Positions 39,376-48,992 of a stretch of DNA of 64,000 bases are shown here, piece by piece. Origin of the DNA: Burkholderiales bacterium (GTDB taxonomy: Bacteria > Pseudomonadota > Gammaproteobacteria > Burkholderiales > Burkholderiaceae_C). The translations under genes and the position numbers were made by a program. The first letter of the stretch is position 1. Each line of letters opens with the position of its first letter. The notes beneath the pieces are model-generated. The model was not told the origin of the DNA, searched no databases, and saw nothing but the letters and a program-made list of their open reading frames with translations. The stretch is taken from NCBI GenBank assembly GCA_947464185.1, contig CANHVY010000006.1, positions 37,033-101,032 on the forward strand, written 5' to 3'.

Positions 39376-40911
39376 ATGTCCTTTGCCTCCTTCGCCTCCC
39401 TGGGGCTTCACCCCGACCTGCTGCGCACCCTGGCCCAGCGCGGCCACTTGCGGCCCACGACCATCCAGGCGGCGGCCATCCCCGCTGCGCTGGCGGGCCG
39501 CGACCTCATCGGCGCGGCCGTCACCGGCTCCGGCAAGACGCTGGCCTACGTGCTGCCCCTGCTGCAGAGCCTGCTGCGGCTGCTGCACACCGAGCCCGAG
39601 ACGCCGCGCCCGGCACGCGCGCTGGTGCTGGTGCCCTCGCGCGAGCTGGCGCTTCAGGTGACCGACACCTTTCTCGCCTACACCCAGGCTTTGGCACTGC
39701 GCGTGAAGGTGGTCACCCTGGTCGGCGGGGTTTCGGTCAACCCGCAGCTGATGGCGCTGCGCGGGGGGGCCGATGTGGTGGTCGCCACCCCCGGCCGGTT
39801 GCTGGATCTGGTGGCCCGGCGCCGAGCCCGAGGGCCGGAACAGGCCTACAGCGGCCTGCGACTGGACCGCCTGGAAACCCTGGTGCTGGACGAGGCCGAC
39901 CGCTTGCTGGAAGACGGCTTTGCTGACGAACTCGGCCGGGTGCTGGGCCTGCTGCCACAGCGCCGCCAGCAGTGGCTGTTCTCGGCCACTTTCGGCCCCG
40001 AGGTGATGGCCCTCGCGCAGGACCTGCTGCACGACCCGGTGGAGATCGACGTGGTGCCAGCGGCGGCGGATGAACGCCCCGTCAGATCCCCGCCCAGGCA
40101 GGCCACCGTACACCCCACCGCGCCGGAAACGTCCAACGCACCCACGCAAGCGCAGGCGGTGGCCACGGCATCGAGCCTCGCTGCGAACAGCTCACGCACG
40201 ACCCGACCAACCGCAGAGGCCACGGCCGCGCCTGGGCCCAGCCTGCCCCCCACGCTGCCCTCCACCCTGGTGCAGCGCGCGCTGCAGGTCGACACCGCCC
40301 AGCGCACCCCCTTGCTGCGCCACCTCATCCGTACCGAAGGCTGGCCGCGCGTGCTGGTGTTCGTGGCCACGCGCTACGCCACCGAACATGTGGCGGCCAA
40401 GCTCAAAGCGGCCGGCCTGCGCGCCGCGGCCCTTCATGGTGAGCTGAGCCAGGGCGCGCGCACGGGTGCGCTGGCGGACTTCCGCAGCGGCGCCGTGTGC
40501 GTGCTGGTGGCCACCGACATGGCCTCGCGCGGGCTGCACATCGAGCAGTTGCCCGCCGTGGTGAACTACGAACTCGCACGCTCGCCGGCCACGCACATCC
40601 ACCGCATCGGACGCACCGCCCGGCAGGGCGCTGCGGGCGTGGCCGTGAGCTTCATCGCCGCCGACGACCCCGCCCAGGAAGCCCACTTCCGCCTGATCGA
40701 AAAGCGCCAGGGCAAGCGGGTGGCGCGCGAGCAGGTGCCGGGCTTCGAGCCCGCGGCTTCGCCGGCTGAGGCACCTGCGCCTGAACAGGCGGACGAGCCG
40801 CCAAGCCTACGCAAGGGCCTGGACCCGCACGGCGGACTCAAGGGCCGGCGCAAGAGCCGCAAGGACAAGCTGCGCGAGGCGCTGGCCACACCGGGCGAGC
40901 CGGCACGCTAG
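39376..40911 (+). CDS. DEAD/DEAH-box RNA helicase (RhlE-like)
   Basis: TTIQAAAIPAALAGRDLIGAAVTGSGKTLAYVLPLL...VLDEADRLLEDGF...SATFG...HRIGRTARQG. Confidence 0.93.
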   Translation: MSFASFASLGLHPDLLRTLAQRGHLRPTTIQAAAIPAALAGRDLIGAAVTGSGKTLAYVLPLLQSLLRLLHTEPETPRPARALVLVPSRELALQVTDTFLAYTQALALRVKVVTLVGGVSVNPQLMALRGGADVVVATPGRLLDLVARRRARGPEQAYSGLRLDRLETLVLDEADRLLEDGFADELGRVLGLLPQRRQQWLFSATFGPEVMALAQDLLHDPVEIDVVPAAADERPVRSPPRQATVHPTAPETSNAPTQAQAVATASSLAANSSRTTRPTAEATAAPGPSLPPTLPSTLVQRALQVDTAQRTPLLRHLIRTEGWPRVLVFVATRYATEHVAAKLKAAGLRAAALHGELSQGARTGALADFRSGAVCVLVATDMASRGLHIEQLPAVVNYELARSPATHIHRIGRTARQGAAGVAVSFIAADDPAQEAHFRLIEKRQGKRVAREQVPGFEPAASPAEAPAPEQADEPPSLRKGLDPHGGLKGRRKSRKDKLREALATPGEPAR

Positions 40912-40989
40912 ACCCAGCACATCCGCCAACGTGCACGCGCCGCGGCCACCCGACAGACCGCCCGTCCCTTCTGAACAATCCGATCCCAC

Positions 40990-42510
40990 ATGACCGCTGA
41001 CCTAACCCCGCCCCGCGTTCCCACAGCACAACCCGACGAACTGGACTTCGCCAGCCTGCCCCTGGCCCCGCATGTCCAGGCCAATCTGCAGCGCCTGGGC
41101 TATCTGCAGATGACGCCGATCCAGGCGGCCACCCTGCCGCTGGCCCTGGCCGGGCGCGACCTGATCGCCCAGGCCCGCACCGGCAGCGGCAAGACCGCCG
41201 CCTACGCGCTGCCGCTGCTGGCCAACCTCAACCCGCGGCTGTTCGCGGTGCAGGCCCTGGTGCTGTGCCCCACGCGTGAGCTGGCCGAGCAGGTGACGCA
41301 GGAGATCCGCCGCCTGGCGCGCGCCGAGGACTCGATCAAGGTGCTGACGCTGTGTGGCGGCGCGACGATGCGTCCGCAGATCGCCAGCCTGGAACATGGC
41401 GCCCATGTCGTGGTGGGCACGCCAGGGCGCATCCTGGATCACCTGGCGCGCCAGACGCTCACGCTGGGTGCGCTCAACACCCTGGTGCTGGACGAGGCCG
41501 ACCGCATGCTGGACATGGGTTTTGCCGATGACATCGCCCAGGTGGTGCGCCAATGCCCCCGCGTGCGCCAGACGCTGCTGTTCTCGGCCACCTATCCCGA
41601 GGGCGTGATGGCGCTGGGCGCCAAGTACATGCGTGAGCCGCAGACCGTGAAGGTGGCCGAGCGCCACGCGGCGCAGACCATCCGCCAGCGCTTCTACGAG
41701 GTGCAGGAGCAGGAACGTCTGCATGCTGTGGGCTTGCTGCTGAACCACTACCGGCCGGTGTCGACGCTGGCTTTCTGCAACACCAAGCAGCAGTGCCGCG
41801 ACCTGGTGGCCGTGCTGCAGGCGCAGGGTCTGGTGGCGCTGGAATTGCACGGCGACCTGGACCAGCGTGACCGCGACCAGGTGCTGGTGCAGTTCGCGCA
41901 GCGCAGTTGCAGCGTGCTGGTGGCCACCGATGTGGCCGCCCGCGGCCTGGACATCAGCCAGCTCGAAGCCGTCATCAACGTGGACATCTCGCCCGAGGTG
42001 GAGGTGCACACGCACCGCATCGGGCGGGTGGGGCGGATGGCCCTGCAGGCGCCGCCCGAAAACGCCGACCCGGCCGGCGCAGGCACCGACGCCAAAGGAG
42101 GGCGCAGCGCGCCCGGACCCGCCGCGCCGGCCCCAGGCTGGGCCTTCAGCCTGGCGAGCATGGAAGAAATGGGCCGCGTGGGGCGCATCGAGGCCGCCCA
42201 AGGGGCCGAGGTCGAGTGGCACCCGCTTTCAGAACTCACCGGGCAGGCGGGCGGCGCTGCCACCGGTCCGCTGCTGCCCCCCATGGCCACGCTGCAGATG
42301 CTGGGCGGGCGCAAGGAGAAGATCCGCGCCGGCGACGTGCTGGGCGCGCTGACCAAGGACATGGGCTTTGCCGGCACCCAGATCGGCAAGATCAGCATCA
42401 ACGAGTGGTCCACCTACATCGCGGTGGAGCGTGGCATCGCCCCCGAGGTGCTGCGCCGCCTGAACGCCGGCAAGGTCAAGGGCCGCAGCGTGAAGGTGCG
42501 CATGCTTTGA
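40990..42510 (+). CDS. dbpA: ATP-dependent RNA helicase DbpA
   Basis: TPIQAATLPLALAGRDLIAQARTGSGKTAAYALPLL...VLDEADRMLDMGFADDI + C-terminal DbpA RNA-binding domain (GRKEKIRAGDVLGALTKDMGFAGTQIGKISINEWSTYIAVERG). Confidence 0.92.
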   Translation: MTADLTPPRVPTAQPDELDFASLPLAPHVQANLQRLGYLQMTPIQAATLPLALAGRDLIAQARTGSGKTAAYALPLLANLNPRLFAVQALVLCPTRELAEQVTQEIRRLARAEDSIKVLTLCGGATMRPQIASLEHGAHVVVGTPGRILDHLARQTLTLGALNTLVLDEADRMLDMGFADDIAQVVRQCPRVRQTLLFSATYPEGVMALGAKYMREPQTVKVAERHAAQTIRQRFYEVQEQERLHAVGLLLNHYRPVSTLAFCNTKQQCRDLVAVLQAQGLVALELHGDLDQRDRDQVLVQFAQRSCSVLVATDVAARGLDISQLEAVINVDISPEVEVHTHRIGRVGRMALQAPPENADPAGAGTDAKGGRSAPGPAAPAPGWAFSLASMEEMGRVGRIEAAQGAEVEWHPLSELTGQAGGAATGPLLPPMATLQMLGGRKEKIRAGDVLGALTKDMGFAGTQIGKISINEWSTYIAVERGIAPEVLRRLNAGKVKGRSVKVRML

Positions 42511-42543
42511 ACCTCTGAAAGGCCCCGGGTGCTCAGGGTGCCA

Positions 42544-42560
42544 CGCACCAAGGTGGTGCG
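42544..42560. promoter_or_regulatory. NtrC-like site CGCACCAaggTGGTGCG
   Basis: 7-bp inverted arms with same 17-bp architecture as the TGCACCA-N3-TGGTGCA NtrC consensus; about 19 bp upstream of sigma-54 core. Confidence 0.6.
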
Positions 42561-42578
42561 ACGCCTGGCACCGACATT

Positions 42579-42594
42579 TGGCACGTCCTTTGCT
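42579..42594 (+). promoter_or_regulatory. Sigma-54 (-24/-12) promoter TGGCACG-TCCT-TTGCT
   Basis: Full match to TGGCACG-N4-TTGC[A/T] consensus, upstream of the cyanate transporter operon. Confidence 0.8.
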
Positions 42595-42652
42595 ATTTCG
42601 TGCCTTGTCCGAGACAGAGAGTCTGGACAAGCCGAACCAGAAGGACCCTGCC

Positions 42653-44032
42653 ATGACGCCCGACTTCGACCCCTACGACGCCGACCGCCCCTTGCGCCTG
42701 GGCTGCGCCTGCGGCCAGCACCGCAGCGACGCCGAACACGCCACGACCACCCTGCGTGAGCGCAGCCAGGCGGCGGACTTCGAGTCCGAGGCCAGCCGCT
42801 TCGTCGAGGCCGCCCTGGTCAAGGCACTGTTCCCGCAGGACGCCCTGCGCCGGCGCTTCCTCAAGGCGGTGGGCCGCCGCACGGCCTCGGCCGCTATCGC
42901 CAGCGTGCTGCCCGTGGCCAGCCTGCAGGCCATGGCGCAGGACAAGGGACCGATCGAGAAGAAGGACCTCAAGATCGGCTTCATTCCCATCACCTGCGCC
43001 ACGCCGCTCATCATGGCGCACCCCTTGGGCTTTTACTCGAAGCAGGGACTGAACGTCGAGGTCGTGAAGACGGCGGGCTGGGCGCTGATCCGCGACAAGA
43101 TGATCAACAAGGAGTACGACGCCACGCACTTCCTCAGCCCCATGCCCCTGGCCATCTCCATGGGCCTGGGCTCCACGGCCACGCCCATGAACGTGGCCAC
43201 CATCCAGAACACCAACGGCCAGGCCATCACGCTGAGCGTCAAGCACAAGGACAAGCGCGACCCGAAAGACTGGAAGGGCTTCAAGTTCGCCGTGCCCTTC
43301 GAGTACTCGATGCACAACTTCCTGCTGCGCTACTACGTGGCCGAGGCCGGGCTGGACCCGGACCGGGACATCCAGATCCGCGTGGTGCCGCCGCCCGAAA
43401 TGGTGGCCAACCTGCGCGCCGGCAATATCGACGGCTTCCTCGGCCCCGACCCCTTCAACCAGCGGGCGGTGTTCGAGGAACTCGGCTTCATCCATCTGCT
43501 GACCAAAGACCTCTGGAACGGGCACCCCTGCTGCGCCTTCGGCACCAGCACCGAGTTCATCCAGAAGAACCCCAACACCTTTGCGGCGCTGTTCCGCGCG
43601 GTGCTGACCTCGGCGGCCATGGCGCGCGAAGCGCGCAACCGGGAACTGATCGCCAAGGTCATCGCCCCGCAGCAGTACCTCAACCAACCCGAGGCCGTGA
43701 TCGCGCAGGTGCTGACCGGCAAGTTCGCGGACGGCCTGGGCAAGGTGCAGAACGTGCCCGACCGCGCCGACTTCGACCCCATCCCCTGGCAGAGCATGGC
43801 CGTGTGGATGCTCAGCCAGATGAAGCGCTGGGGCTATGTGAAGGGTGATGTGAACTACCGGCAGATTGCCGAGCGGGTGTTCCTGCTGACGGATGCGCGC
43901 AAGCAGATGGCGGCGCTGGACATGAAGCCCCCTGCGGCCAACGCCTACCCGAAGATCACGGTGATGGGCAAGGTGTTCGACCCCGCCAAGCCCGACGAGT
44001 ACGTGGCCAGTTTCGCTATCAAGCGCACCTGA
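42653..44032 (+). CDS. CmpA/NrtA-type ABC transporter substrate-binding protein (cyanate module)
   Basis: RRRFLKAVGRRTASAAIASVLPVASLQAMAQ (Tat-like signal) then DLKIGFIPITCATPLIMAHPLGFYSKQGLNVEVVKTAGWALIRDKMINKEYDATHFLSPMPLAISMGLGS; operon with cynS. Confidence 0.9.
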   Translation: MTPDFDPYDADRPLRLGCACGQHRSDAEHATTTLRERSQAADFESEASRFVEAALVKALFPQDALRRRFLKAVGRRTASAAIASVLPVASLQAMAQDKGPIEKKDLKIGFIPITCATPLIMAHPLGFYSKQGLNVEVVKTAGWALIRDKMINKEYDATHFLSPMPLAISMGLGSTATPMNVATIQNTNGQAITLSVKHKDKRDPKDWKGFKFAVPFEYSMHNFLLRYYVAEAGLDPDRDIQIRVVPPPEMVANLRAGNIDGFLGPDPFNQRAVFEELGFIHLLTKDLWNGHPCCAFGTSTEFIQKNPNTFAALFRAVLTSAAMAREARNRELIAKVIAPQQYLNQPEAVIAQVLTGKFADGLGKVQNVPDRADFDPIPWQSMAVWMLSQMKRWGYVKGDVNYRQIAERVFLLTDARKQMAALDMKPPAANAYPKITVMGKVFDPAKPDEYVASFAIKRT

Positions 44033-44044
44033 ACCCGCGCTGCC

Positions 44045-44947
44045 ATGTCGACCCTGAACGTCCTGATGCAAGGCGAACGCGTACGTGCGGCATTGGTGTC
44101 GCTGCTGCTGCTCGGCCTGATGCTGCTGGTGTGGCATCTGGCCACCCTCAGTCCCGCAGCGGCCCCGGCAAAGCCCGTGGCCATGACCGCGGAACAGATC
44201 GAGTACGCCAAGTTGATGGGCAAGGACCCGGGCGCTTCCGCGGGCGCCGAAGCGACTGCCCAGAAGTCAGGCTTCCCCACCCTGACTCAAATGGGCTCGA
44301 CCATCGCGCACCACCTGTCGTCGCCGTTCTACGACAACGGGCCCAACGATAAGGGCATCGGCCTGCAACTCGCCTACTCGCTGGGGCGCGTCGGCCTGGG
44401 CTACCTGCTGGCCGCGCTGGTGGCCATCCCGCTGGGCTTCGTGATCGGCATGAGCCCCCTGCTGTACCGCGCGCTGGATCCCTTCATCCAGGTGCTCAAG
44501 CCGATCTCGCCACTGGCCTGGATGCCGCTGGCGCTCTACACCATCAAGGACAGCGCCGCCAGCGGCATCTTCGTCATCTTCATCTGCTCGGTCTGGCCCA
44601 TGCTGATCAACACCGCCTTTGGCGTGGCGGGTGTGCGGCGCGAGTGGCTGAACGTGGCACGCACGCTGGAGGTGCAGCCCCTGCGCAAAGCCTTGCAGGT
44701 GATCCTGCCGGCCGCGGCCCCCACCATCCTCACGGGCATGCGCATCAGCATGGGCATCGCCTGGCTGGTCATCGTGGCCGCCGAGATGCTGGTGGGTGGC
44801 ACAGGCATCGGCTACTTCGTCTGGAACGAGTGGAACAACCTCTCGCTGCCCAACGTGATCTTTGCCATCCTGACCATCGGCCTGGTGGGTATGGCGCTGG
44901 ACCAGGTGTTTGCCCGCGCGCAGAAGGCGGTGACCTATGCCGAATGA
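44045..44947 (+). CDS. ABC transporter permease (nitrate/cyanate type)
   Basis: GLGYLLAALVAIPLGFVIGMSPLLYRALDPFIQVLKPISPLAWMPLALYTIKDSAASGIFVIFICSVWPMLINTAFGVAGV. Confidence 0.93.
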   Translation: MSTLNVLMQGERVRAALVSLLLLGLMLLVWHLATLSPAAAPAKPVAMTAEQIEYAKLMGKDPGASAGAEATAQKSGFPTLTQMGSTIAHHLSSPFYDNGPNDKGIGLQLAYSLGRVGLGYLLAALVAIPLGFVIGMSPLLYRALDPFIQVLKPISPLAWMPLALYTIKDSAASGIFVIFICSVWPMLINTAFGVAGVRREWLNVARTLEVQPLRKALQVILPAAAPTILTGMRISMGIAWLVIVAAEMLVGGTGIGYFVWNEWNNLSLPNVIFAILTIGLVGMALDQVFARAQKAVTYAE

Positions 44948-45824
44948 ATTCCTCCAGGTCGAGAACCTGGGCAAGGCCTACGGCGCAGAGCCGGTGTTCG
45001 AAGGCGTGCACTTCAGCCTGTCCGAAGGCGAGTTCGTCTGCATCATCGGCCACAGCGGCTGCGGCAAGACCACCATCCTGAACGCGCTGGCCGGTCTGGA
45101 GACGGCCAGCACCGGCCATGTGTTCATGGATGGGCGCGAGGTGGTGGCGCCGGGCCTGGACCGGGGCGTGGTCTTCCAGGGCCATGCGCTGATGCCCTGG
45201 CTGAGCGTGCGCGACAACATCGCCTTTGCGGTGCGCAGCAAGTGGCCGCAGTGGCCGCGCACCCAGGTGGCCTCCCATGTCGAGAAATACGTGCAGCTGG
45301 TCGGCCTGGGCGCGGCGCTGGACAAGAAGCCGTCACAGCTTTCCGGGGGCATGAAGCAGCGCGTGGGCATCGCCCGCGCCTTTGCGATCGAGCCCCGCAT
45401 GCTGCTGCTGGACGAGCCCTTCGGCGCGCTGGACGCGCTGACGCGCGGCACCATCCAGGATGAGCTGCTGCGCATCTGTGCGCAGACGCGGCAGACCGTG
45501 TTCATGATCACGCACGACGTGGACGAGGCCATCTTGCTGGCCGACCGCATCCTGCTGATGAGCAACGGCCCGCGCGCCCGGGTGGCCGAGATCGTGCGCA
45601 ACACCATGCCGCGGGACCGCCAGCGCGCCACCTTGCACCACGACCCGCAGTACTACCGGCTGCGTAACCACCTGGTGGACTTTCTGGTCAGCCGCTCGAA
45701 GGATCTCTCCCACGGCAGGGCGCCCATGAGCCCGCCCGAGGTGAGCCCGGGCTTGGAGCTTGACGCCGAAACCCCCGCGCTCCAGGCCGACCCCAAGGTG
45801 GTGCCGCTGCACCGCGCTGCCTGA
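44937..45824 (+). CDS. ABC transporter ATP-binding protein (nitrate/cyanate type)
   Basis: IIGHSGCGKTTILNALAGLE...LSGGMKQRVGIARAFAIEPRMLLLDEPFGALDALTRGTIQDELL. Confidence 0.93.
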   Translation: MPNEFLQVENLGKAYGAEPVFEGVHFSLSEGEFVCIIGHSGCGKTTILNALAGLETASTGHVFMDGREVVAPGLDRGVVFQGHALMPWLSVRDNIAFAVRSKWPQWPRTQVASHVEKYVQLVGLGAALDKKPSQLSGGMKQRVGIARAFAIEPRMLLLDEPFGALDALTRGTIQDELLRICAQTRQTVFMITHDVDEAILLADRILLMSNGPRARVAEIVRNTMPRDRQRATLHHDPQYYRLRNHLVDFLVSRSKDLSHGRAPMSPPEVSPGLELDAETPALQADPKVVPLHRAA

Positions 45825-45875
45825 TCCCTGATCACCCCGCTTTCAACCTCAACCTGTTTCAGGAGAAACGTTCCC

Positions 45876-46319
45876 ATGAGCCGCCTCGAAGTCACCGAAA
45901 AGATCATCGCCACCAAGGTCGCCAAAGGCCTCAAATGGGCTGACGTCGCCGCCAAGGTGGGCCTGAGCAAGGAATGGGTGACCGCCGCCTGCCTGGGCCA
46001 GATGACGCTGGACAAGAAGCAGGCCGACACCCTGGGCAAGATCTTCGGCCTCACCGCCGAGGAGAAGAAGTGGCTGATGGTCGTGCCCTACAAGGGCAGC
46101 CTGCCCACCAGCGTGCCCACCGACCCGCTGATCTACCGCTTCTACGAGCTCATCAGCGTCTACGGCACGACGTTCAAGGAACTCATCCACGAGGAGTTCG
46201 GTGACGGCATCATGAGCGCCATCGACTTCAAGATGGACCTGCAGCGTGAACCCGACCCCAAGGGCGACCGGGTCAGCATCAACATGAGCGGCAAGTTCCT
46301 GCCGTACAAGACCTACTGA
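45876..46319 (+). CDS. cynS: Cyanate hydratase (cyanase)
   Basis: EKIIATKVAKGLKWADVAAKVGLSKEWVTAACLGQMTLDKKQADTLGKIFGL...PTDPLIYRFYELISVYGTTFKELIHEEFGDGIMSAIDFKMDLQREPDPKGDRVSINMSGKFLPYK. Confidence 0.97.
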   Translation: MSRLEVTEKIIATKVAKGLKWADVAAKVGLSKEWVTAACLGQMTLDKKQADTLGKIFGLTAEEKKWLMVVPYKGSLPTSVPTDPLIYRFYELISVYGTTFKELIHEEFGDGIMSAIDFKMDLQREPDPKGDRVSINMSGKFLPYKTY

Positions 46320-46361
46320 TCTGCCCGTCCCAAGTCCGCCCCCCTCAAGGCCGGGCGGCGG

Positions 46362-47408
46362 TCAATCCGCCGTCGCGCCCGAGTCCTTCACCACCTTGGC
46401 CCACTTCGCGATCTCGCCGGCCTGGAAGCGCGTGAGTTCCTCCGGCGTGGACAGCCAGGTGTCCAGCCCGAGCGACTTCAGCTTGGCCTGCACATCCGGC
46501 AGGTTGAACACGCGGTGGATCTCCTGGTTCAGGCGCGCCACCACCTCCTTGGGCGTGCCGGCGGGCGCGAAGACGGCGAACCAGCTCGTGGCCTCGAAGC
46601 CGGGTACGGTCTCGGCCACAGTGGGCACGTCAGGTGCGGCTGGTGAGCGCTTGGACCCGGTCTGCGCCAGCGCACGGATCTTGCCCTCGCGCGCCATCGG
46701 CAGGGCCGAGGGCATGTTGTCGAACATCAGCTGGATCTGCCCGCCCACCAGGTCGGGGATGGCGAACTGGCGGCCCTTGTAGGGTACGTGCGTCATGGTG
46801 GTGCCGGTGAGCGACTTGAACAGCTCGCCCGAGACGTGCACCGACGAGCCGATGCCCGGCGAGCCGAAGCTCAGCTTGTTGGGGTTGGCCTTGAGGTGGG
46901 CGATGAACTCGGCCACGTTGCGCGCCGGCACGTCGTTGTTCACCACCAGCAGGTTGGGCGTGCTGGCCACGTGCGACACCGGCACGAAGTCCTTGACCAA
47001 GTCGTAGGGCATCTTCTTGTACAGCGCCCCGTTGATGGAGTGCGTGCCCACGGTGGCCATCACCAGCATGTGGCCATCCGGCGGCGCCTTGGCCACCGCC
47101 TCGGCACCGATGTTCCCGCCAGCCCCGGGGCGGTTATCCACCACCACCGGCTGGCCGAGGTTGGCCTTCTCGGAGAAGGTGCGCGCCAGGATGTCGGGCG
47201 CGCCCCCTGGCGGGAAGGTCACCACCAAACGGATGGGCTGACGCGGAAAGGCCTGCTGGGCCAGGGCCTGCGGCGCGGTGAGGGTGGCTGTGGCGGCGAA
47301 CGCGGCCAAAGCGGCGAAGGTGGCCAGCGCCCGACGCGGCGTCCGCATGGCAGGGGCAGGGGCAGGAGCAGAGACAGGGGCAGGGCAACTGCGGGTGAAC
47401 ATCGGCAT
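46362..47408 (-). CDS. Bug-family substrate-binding protein
   Basis: FPRQPIRLVVTFPPGGAPDILARTFSEKANLGQPVVVDNRPGAGGNIGAEAVAKAPPDGHMLV. Confidence 0.9.
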   Translation of the reverse strand: MPMFTRSCPAPVSAPAPAPAMRTPRRALATFAALAAFAATATLTAPQALAQQAFPRQPIRLVVTFPPGGAPDILARTFSEKANLGQPVVVDNRPGAGGNIGAEAVAKAPPDGHMLVMATVGTHSINGALYKKMPYDLVKDFVPVSHVASTPNLLVVNNDVPARNVAEFIAHLKANPNKLSFGSPGIGSSVHVSGELFKSLTGTTMTHVPYKGRQFAIPDLVGGQIQLMFDNMPSALPMAREGKIRALAQTGSKRSPAAPDVPTVAETVPGFEATSWFAVFAPAGTPKEVVARLNQEIHRVFNLPDVQAKLKSLGLDTWLSTPEELTRFQAGEIAKWAKVVKDSGATAD

Positions 47409-47643
47409 GGGATTCGTCTCCTGTTGTGAAGCCGGTACCGCCCGGCTTTCACATGCCCGCAGTCGAGCACAAACCCCCGCGCTTGCCTACCGGGCTGACC
47501 CGAAGGAAGCCCGCTGCTGAACCCACGCCGACGCTGCGTGTGCGCAAGTCGTCCGGGGCCCCACCACGCGATGCTGTGGCTGCGCGGTCGACCAACCGCA
47601 CTCCCATCACCCTTTCCCACCCACCCCTTGCAAGGAATTCCCC

Positions 47644-47967
47644 ATGGAAACGAACACCCGCACCGTGCACACGGACGGCAGCCAGGACAGCAGCCACCAG
47701 CTGCGCCACATGGTGGACGAGATCGACACCTACCTGCGCTCGGCCGCCGACAGCGGTGACCAGAAATTCAACGCCGTGCGCGACAAGCTTGCGGTGCAGG
47801 TGCGCGAGATGCGCGCCCAGCTTGACGAGCTGAACCAGGCCACGCTGGCGCGGGTCAAGCGTGCCGCCCAACAGGCCGACCAGTCGGTGCAGGCGCACCC
47901 GTATGGCGCCATGGGCATCGCGGCAGCCACCGGCCTGCTGATCGGCTTTCTGGCCTCGCGGCGCTGA
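47644..47967 (+). CDS. DUF883 (ElaB/YqjD-like) family protein
   Basis: QLRHMVDEIDTYLRSAADSGDQKFNAVRDKLAVQVREMRAQLDEL...VQAHPYGAMGIAAATGLLIGFLASRR. Confidence 0.88.
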   Translation: METNTRTVHTDGSQDSSHQLRHMVDEIDTYLRSAADSGDQKFNAVRDKLAVQVREMRAQLDELNQATLARVKRAAQQADQSVQAHPYGAMGIAAATGLLIGFLASRR

Positions 47968-48067
47968 AGATCTTGGCAGTTCAGGCTGCCTTCGACGGGC
48001 TCCTGCCCACGCGGCTGCGGGCCTGCCGCGCCGCCCAGGCCGGCCGGCAGAGGCGCGCCTGGGTGTG

Positions 48068-48397
48068 GTGAGCGTCTTGCGCAGGCTGCTGGGCAGCGCG
48101 GCGGGCATCGCCACCACCCACCTGGAGTGGGTGGCCCTTCAAATCGAGGCCGAGAGACGGCGTCTGGCACGGCTTTCGATGTATGCCGCGCTTACCCTGT
48201 TGCTGTTGTTCACCGGCATCTGGCTGGGCGTCGCGGGCCTGCTGCTGTGGGCCGAACCGTCACAGCGCGCAGCCATCGCCGCCGGTCTGGCCCTGGGCTT
48301 CCTGGCGGCGGCGGCGGTGGCCGCGTGCCGTTGGCGCCGCCTGTCGCGCCACCGCCGGGCCTTCAGGTGGGCACCACCAGGGCCGTCGTCTCCTTGA
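48068..48397 (+). CDS. Phage-holin/YqjE-family membrane protein (housekeeping context with DUF883), probable alternative start
   Basis: LEWVALQIEAERRRLARLSMYAALTLLLLFTGIWLGVAGLLLWAEPSQRAAIAAGLALGFLAAAAVAA. Confidence 0.75.
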   Translation: MSVLRRLLGSAAGIATTHLEWVALQIEAERRRLARLSMYAALTLLLLFTGIWLGVAGLLLWAEPSQRAAIAAGLALGFLAAAAVAACRWRRLSRHRRAFRWAPPGPSSP

Positions 48398-48830
48398 CCT
48401 CCTCCATCACCACGTAGCTGTGCGACTGGCATGGCACCGGAATGCGCTTGAGGATGTCGCCCAGCAGGTTGCGGTACTCGGCCATCTCGGCCAACCGCGC
48501 CTTGACCAGGTAGTCAAAGCTGCCGGAGACCAGATGGCACTCCATCACCTCGGGCATGTGCAGCAGCGCTTTGCGCACTTCGTCGAACACCTCGCCTGAC
48601 TTGGCCGAGAGGGTGATCTCCACAAAAACCAGCAGCGTGCGCCCCAGGGCCTTGGGGTCGACACGCGCGTGATAGCCCGTGATGACGCCACTGCGCTCCA
48701 TGCGCCGCACCCGCTCGGCGCAAGGCGAGGTGGACAAGCCGATGCGCTCGCCCAACTCCGTCATGGAGATGCGGCCCTCGCGCTGCAGGATGTCCAGGAT
48801 GCGGCGGTCGATACGGTCGAGTTCAGCCAT
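48363..48830 (-). CDS. Lrp/AsnC family transcriptional regulator
   Basis: [60 protein letters not shown]. Confidence 0.93.
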   Translation of the reverse strand: MAELDRIDRRILDILQREGRISMTELGERIGLSTSPCAERVRRMERSGVITGYHARVDPKALGRTLLVFVEITLSAKSGEVFDEVRKALLHMPEVMECHLVSGSFDYLVKARLAEMAEYRNLLGDILKRIPVPCQSHSYVVMEEVKETTALVVPT

Positions 48831-48992
48831 GGTCAGGAAAAGTTTCGGGGGAAGGAAGGCACCAGAGCCCGACTTCGATCGACTTTACTGCTCTACATCA
48901 TAAATTCCAAAAAGTTTGCTGCTTTCCAATCCATAAACTTGATATTCAAACGGTCAAGTTCGTGTCTCACCAGAGATTCAAGAGAGGCTTGT

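Noticed and set aside
48068-48397. Phage holin annotation as evidence of a prophage
   Set aside because: YqjE-like proteins are a chromosomal family next to DUF883 genes; no other phage gene is present.
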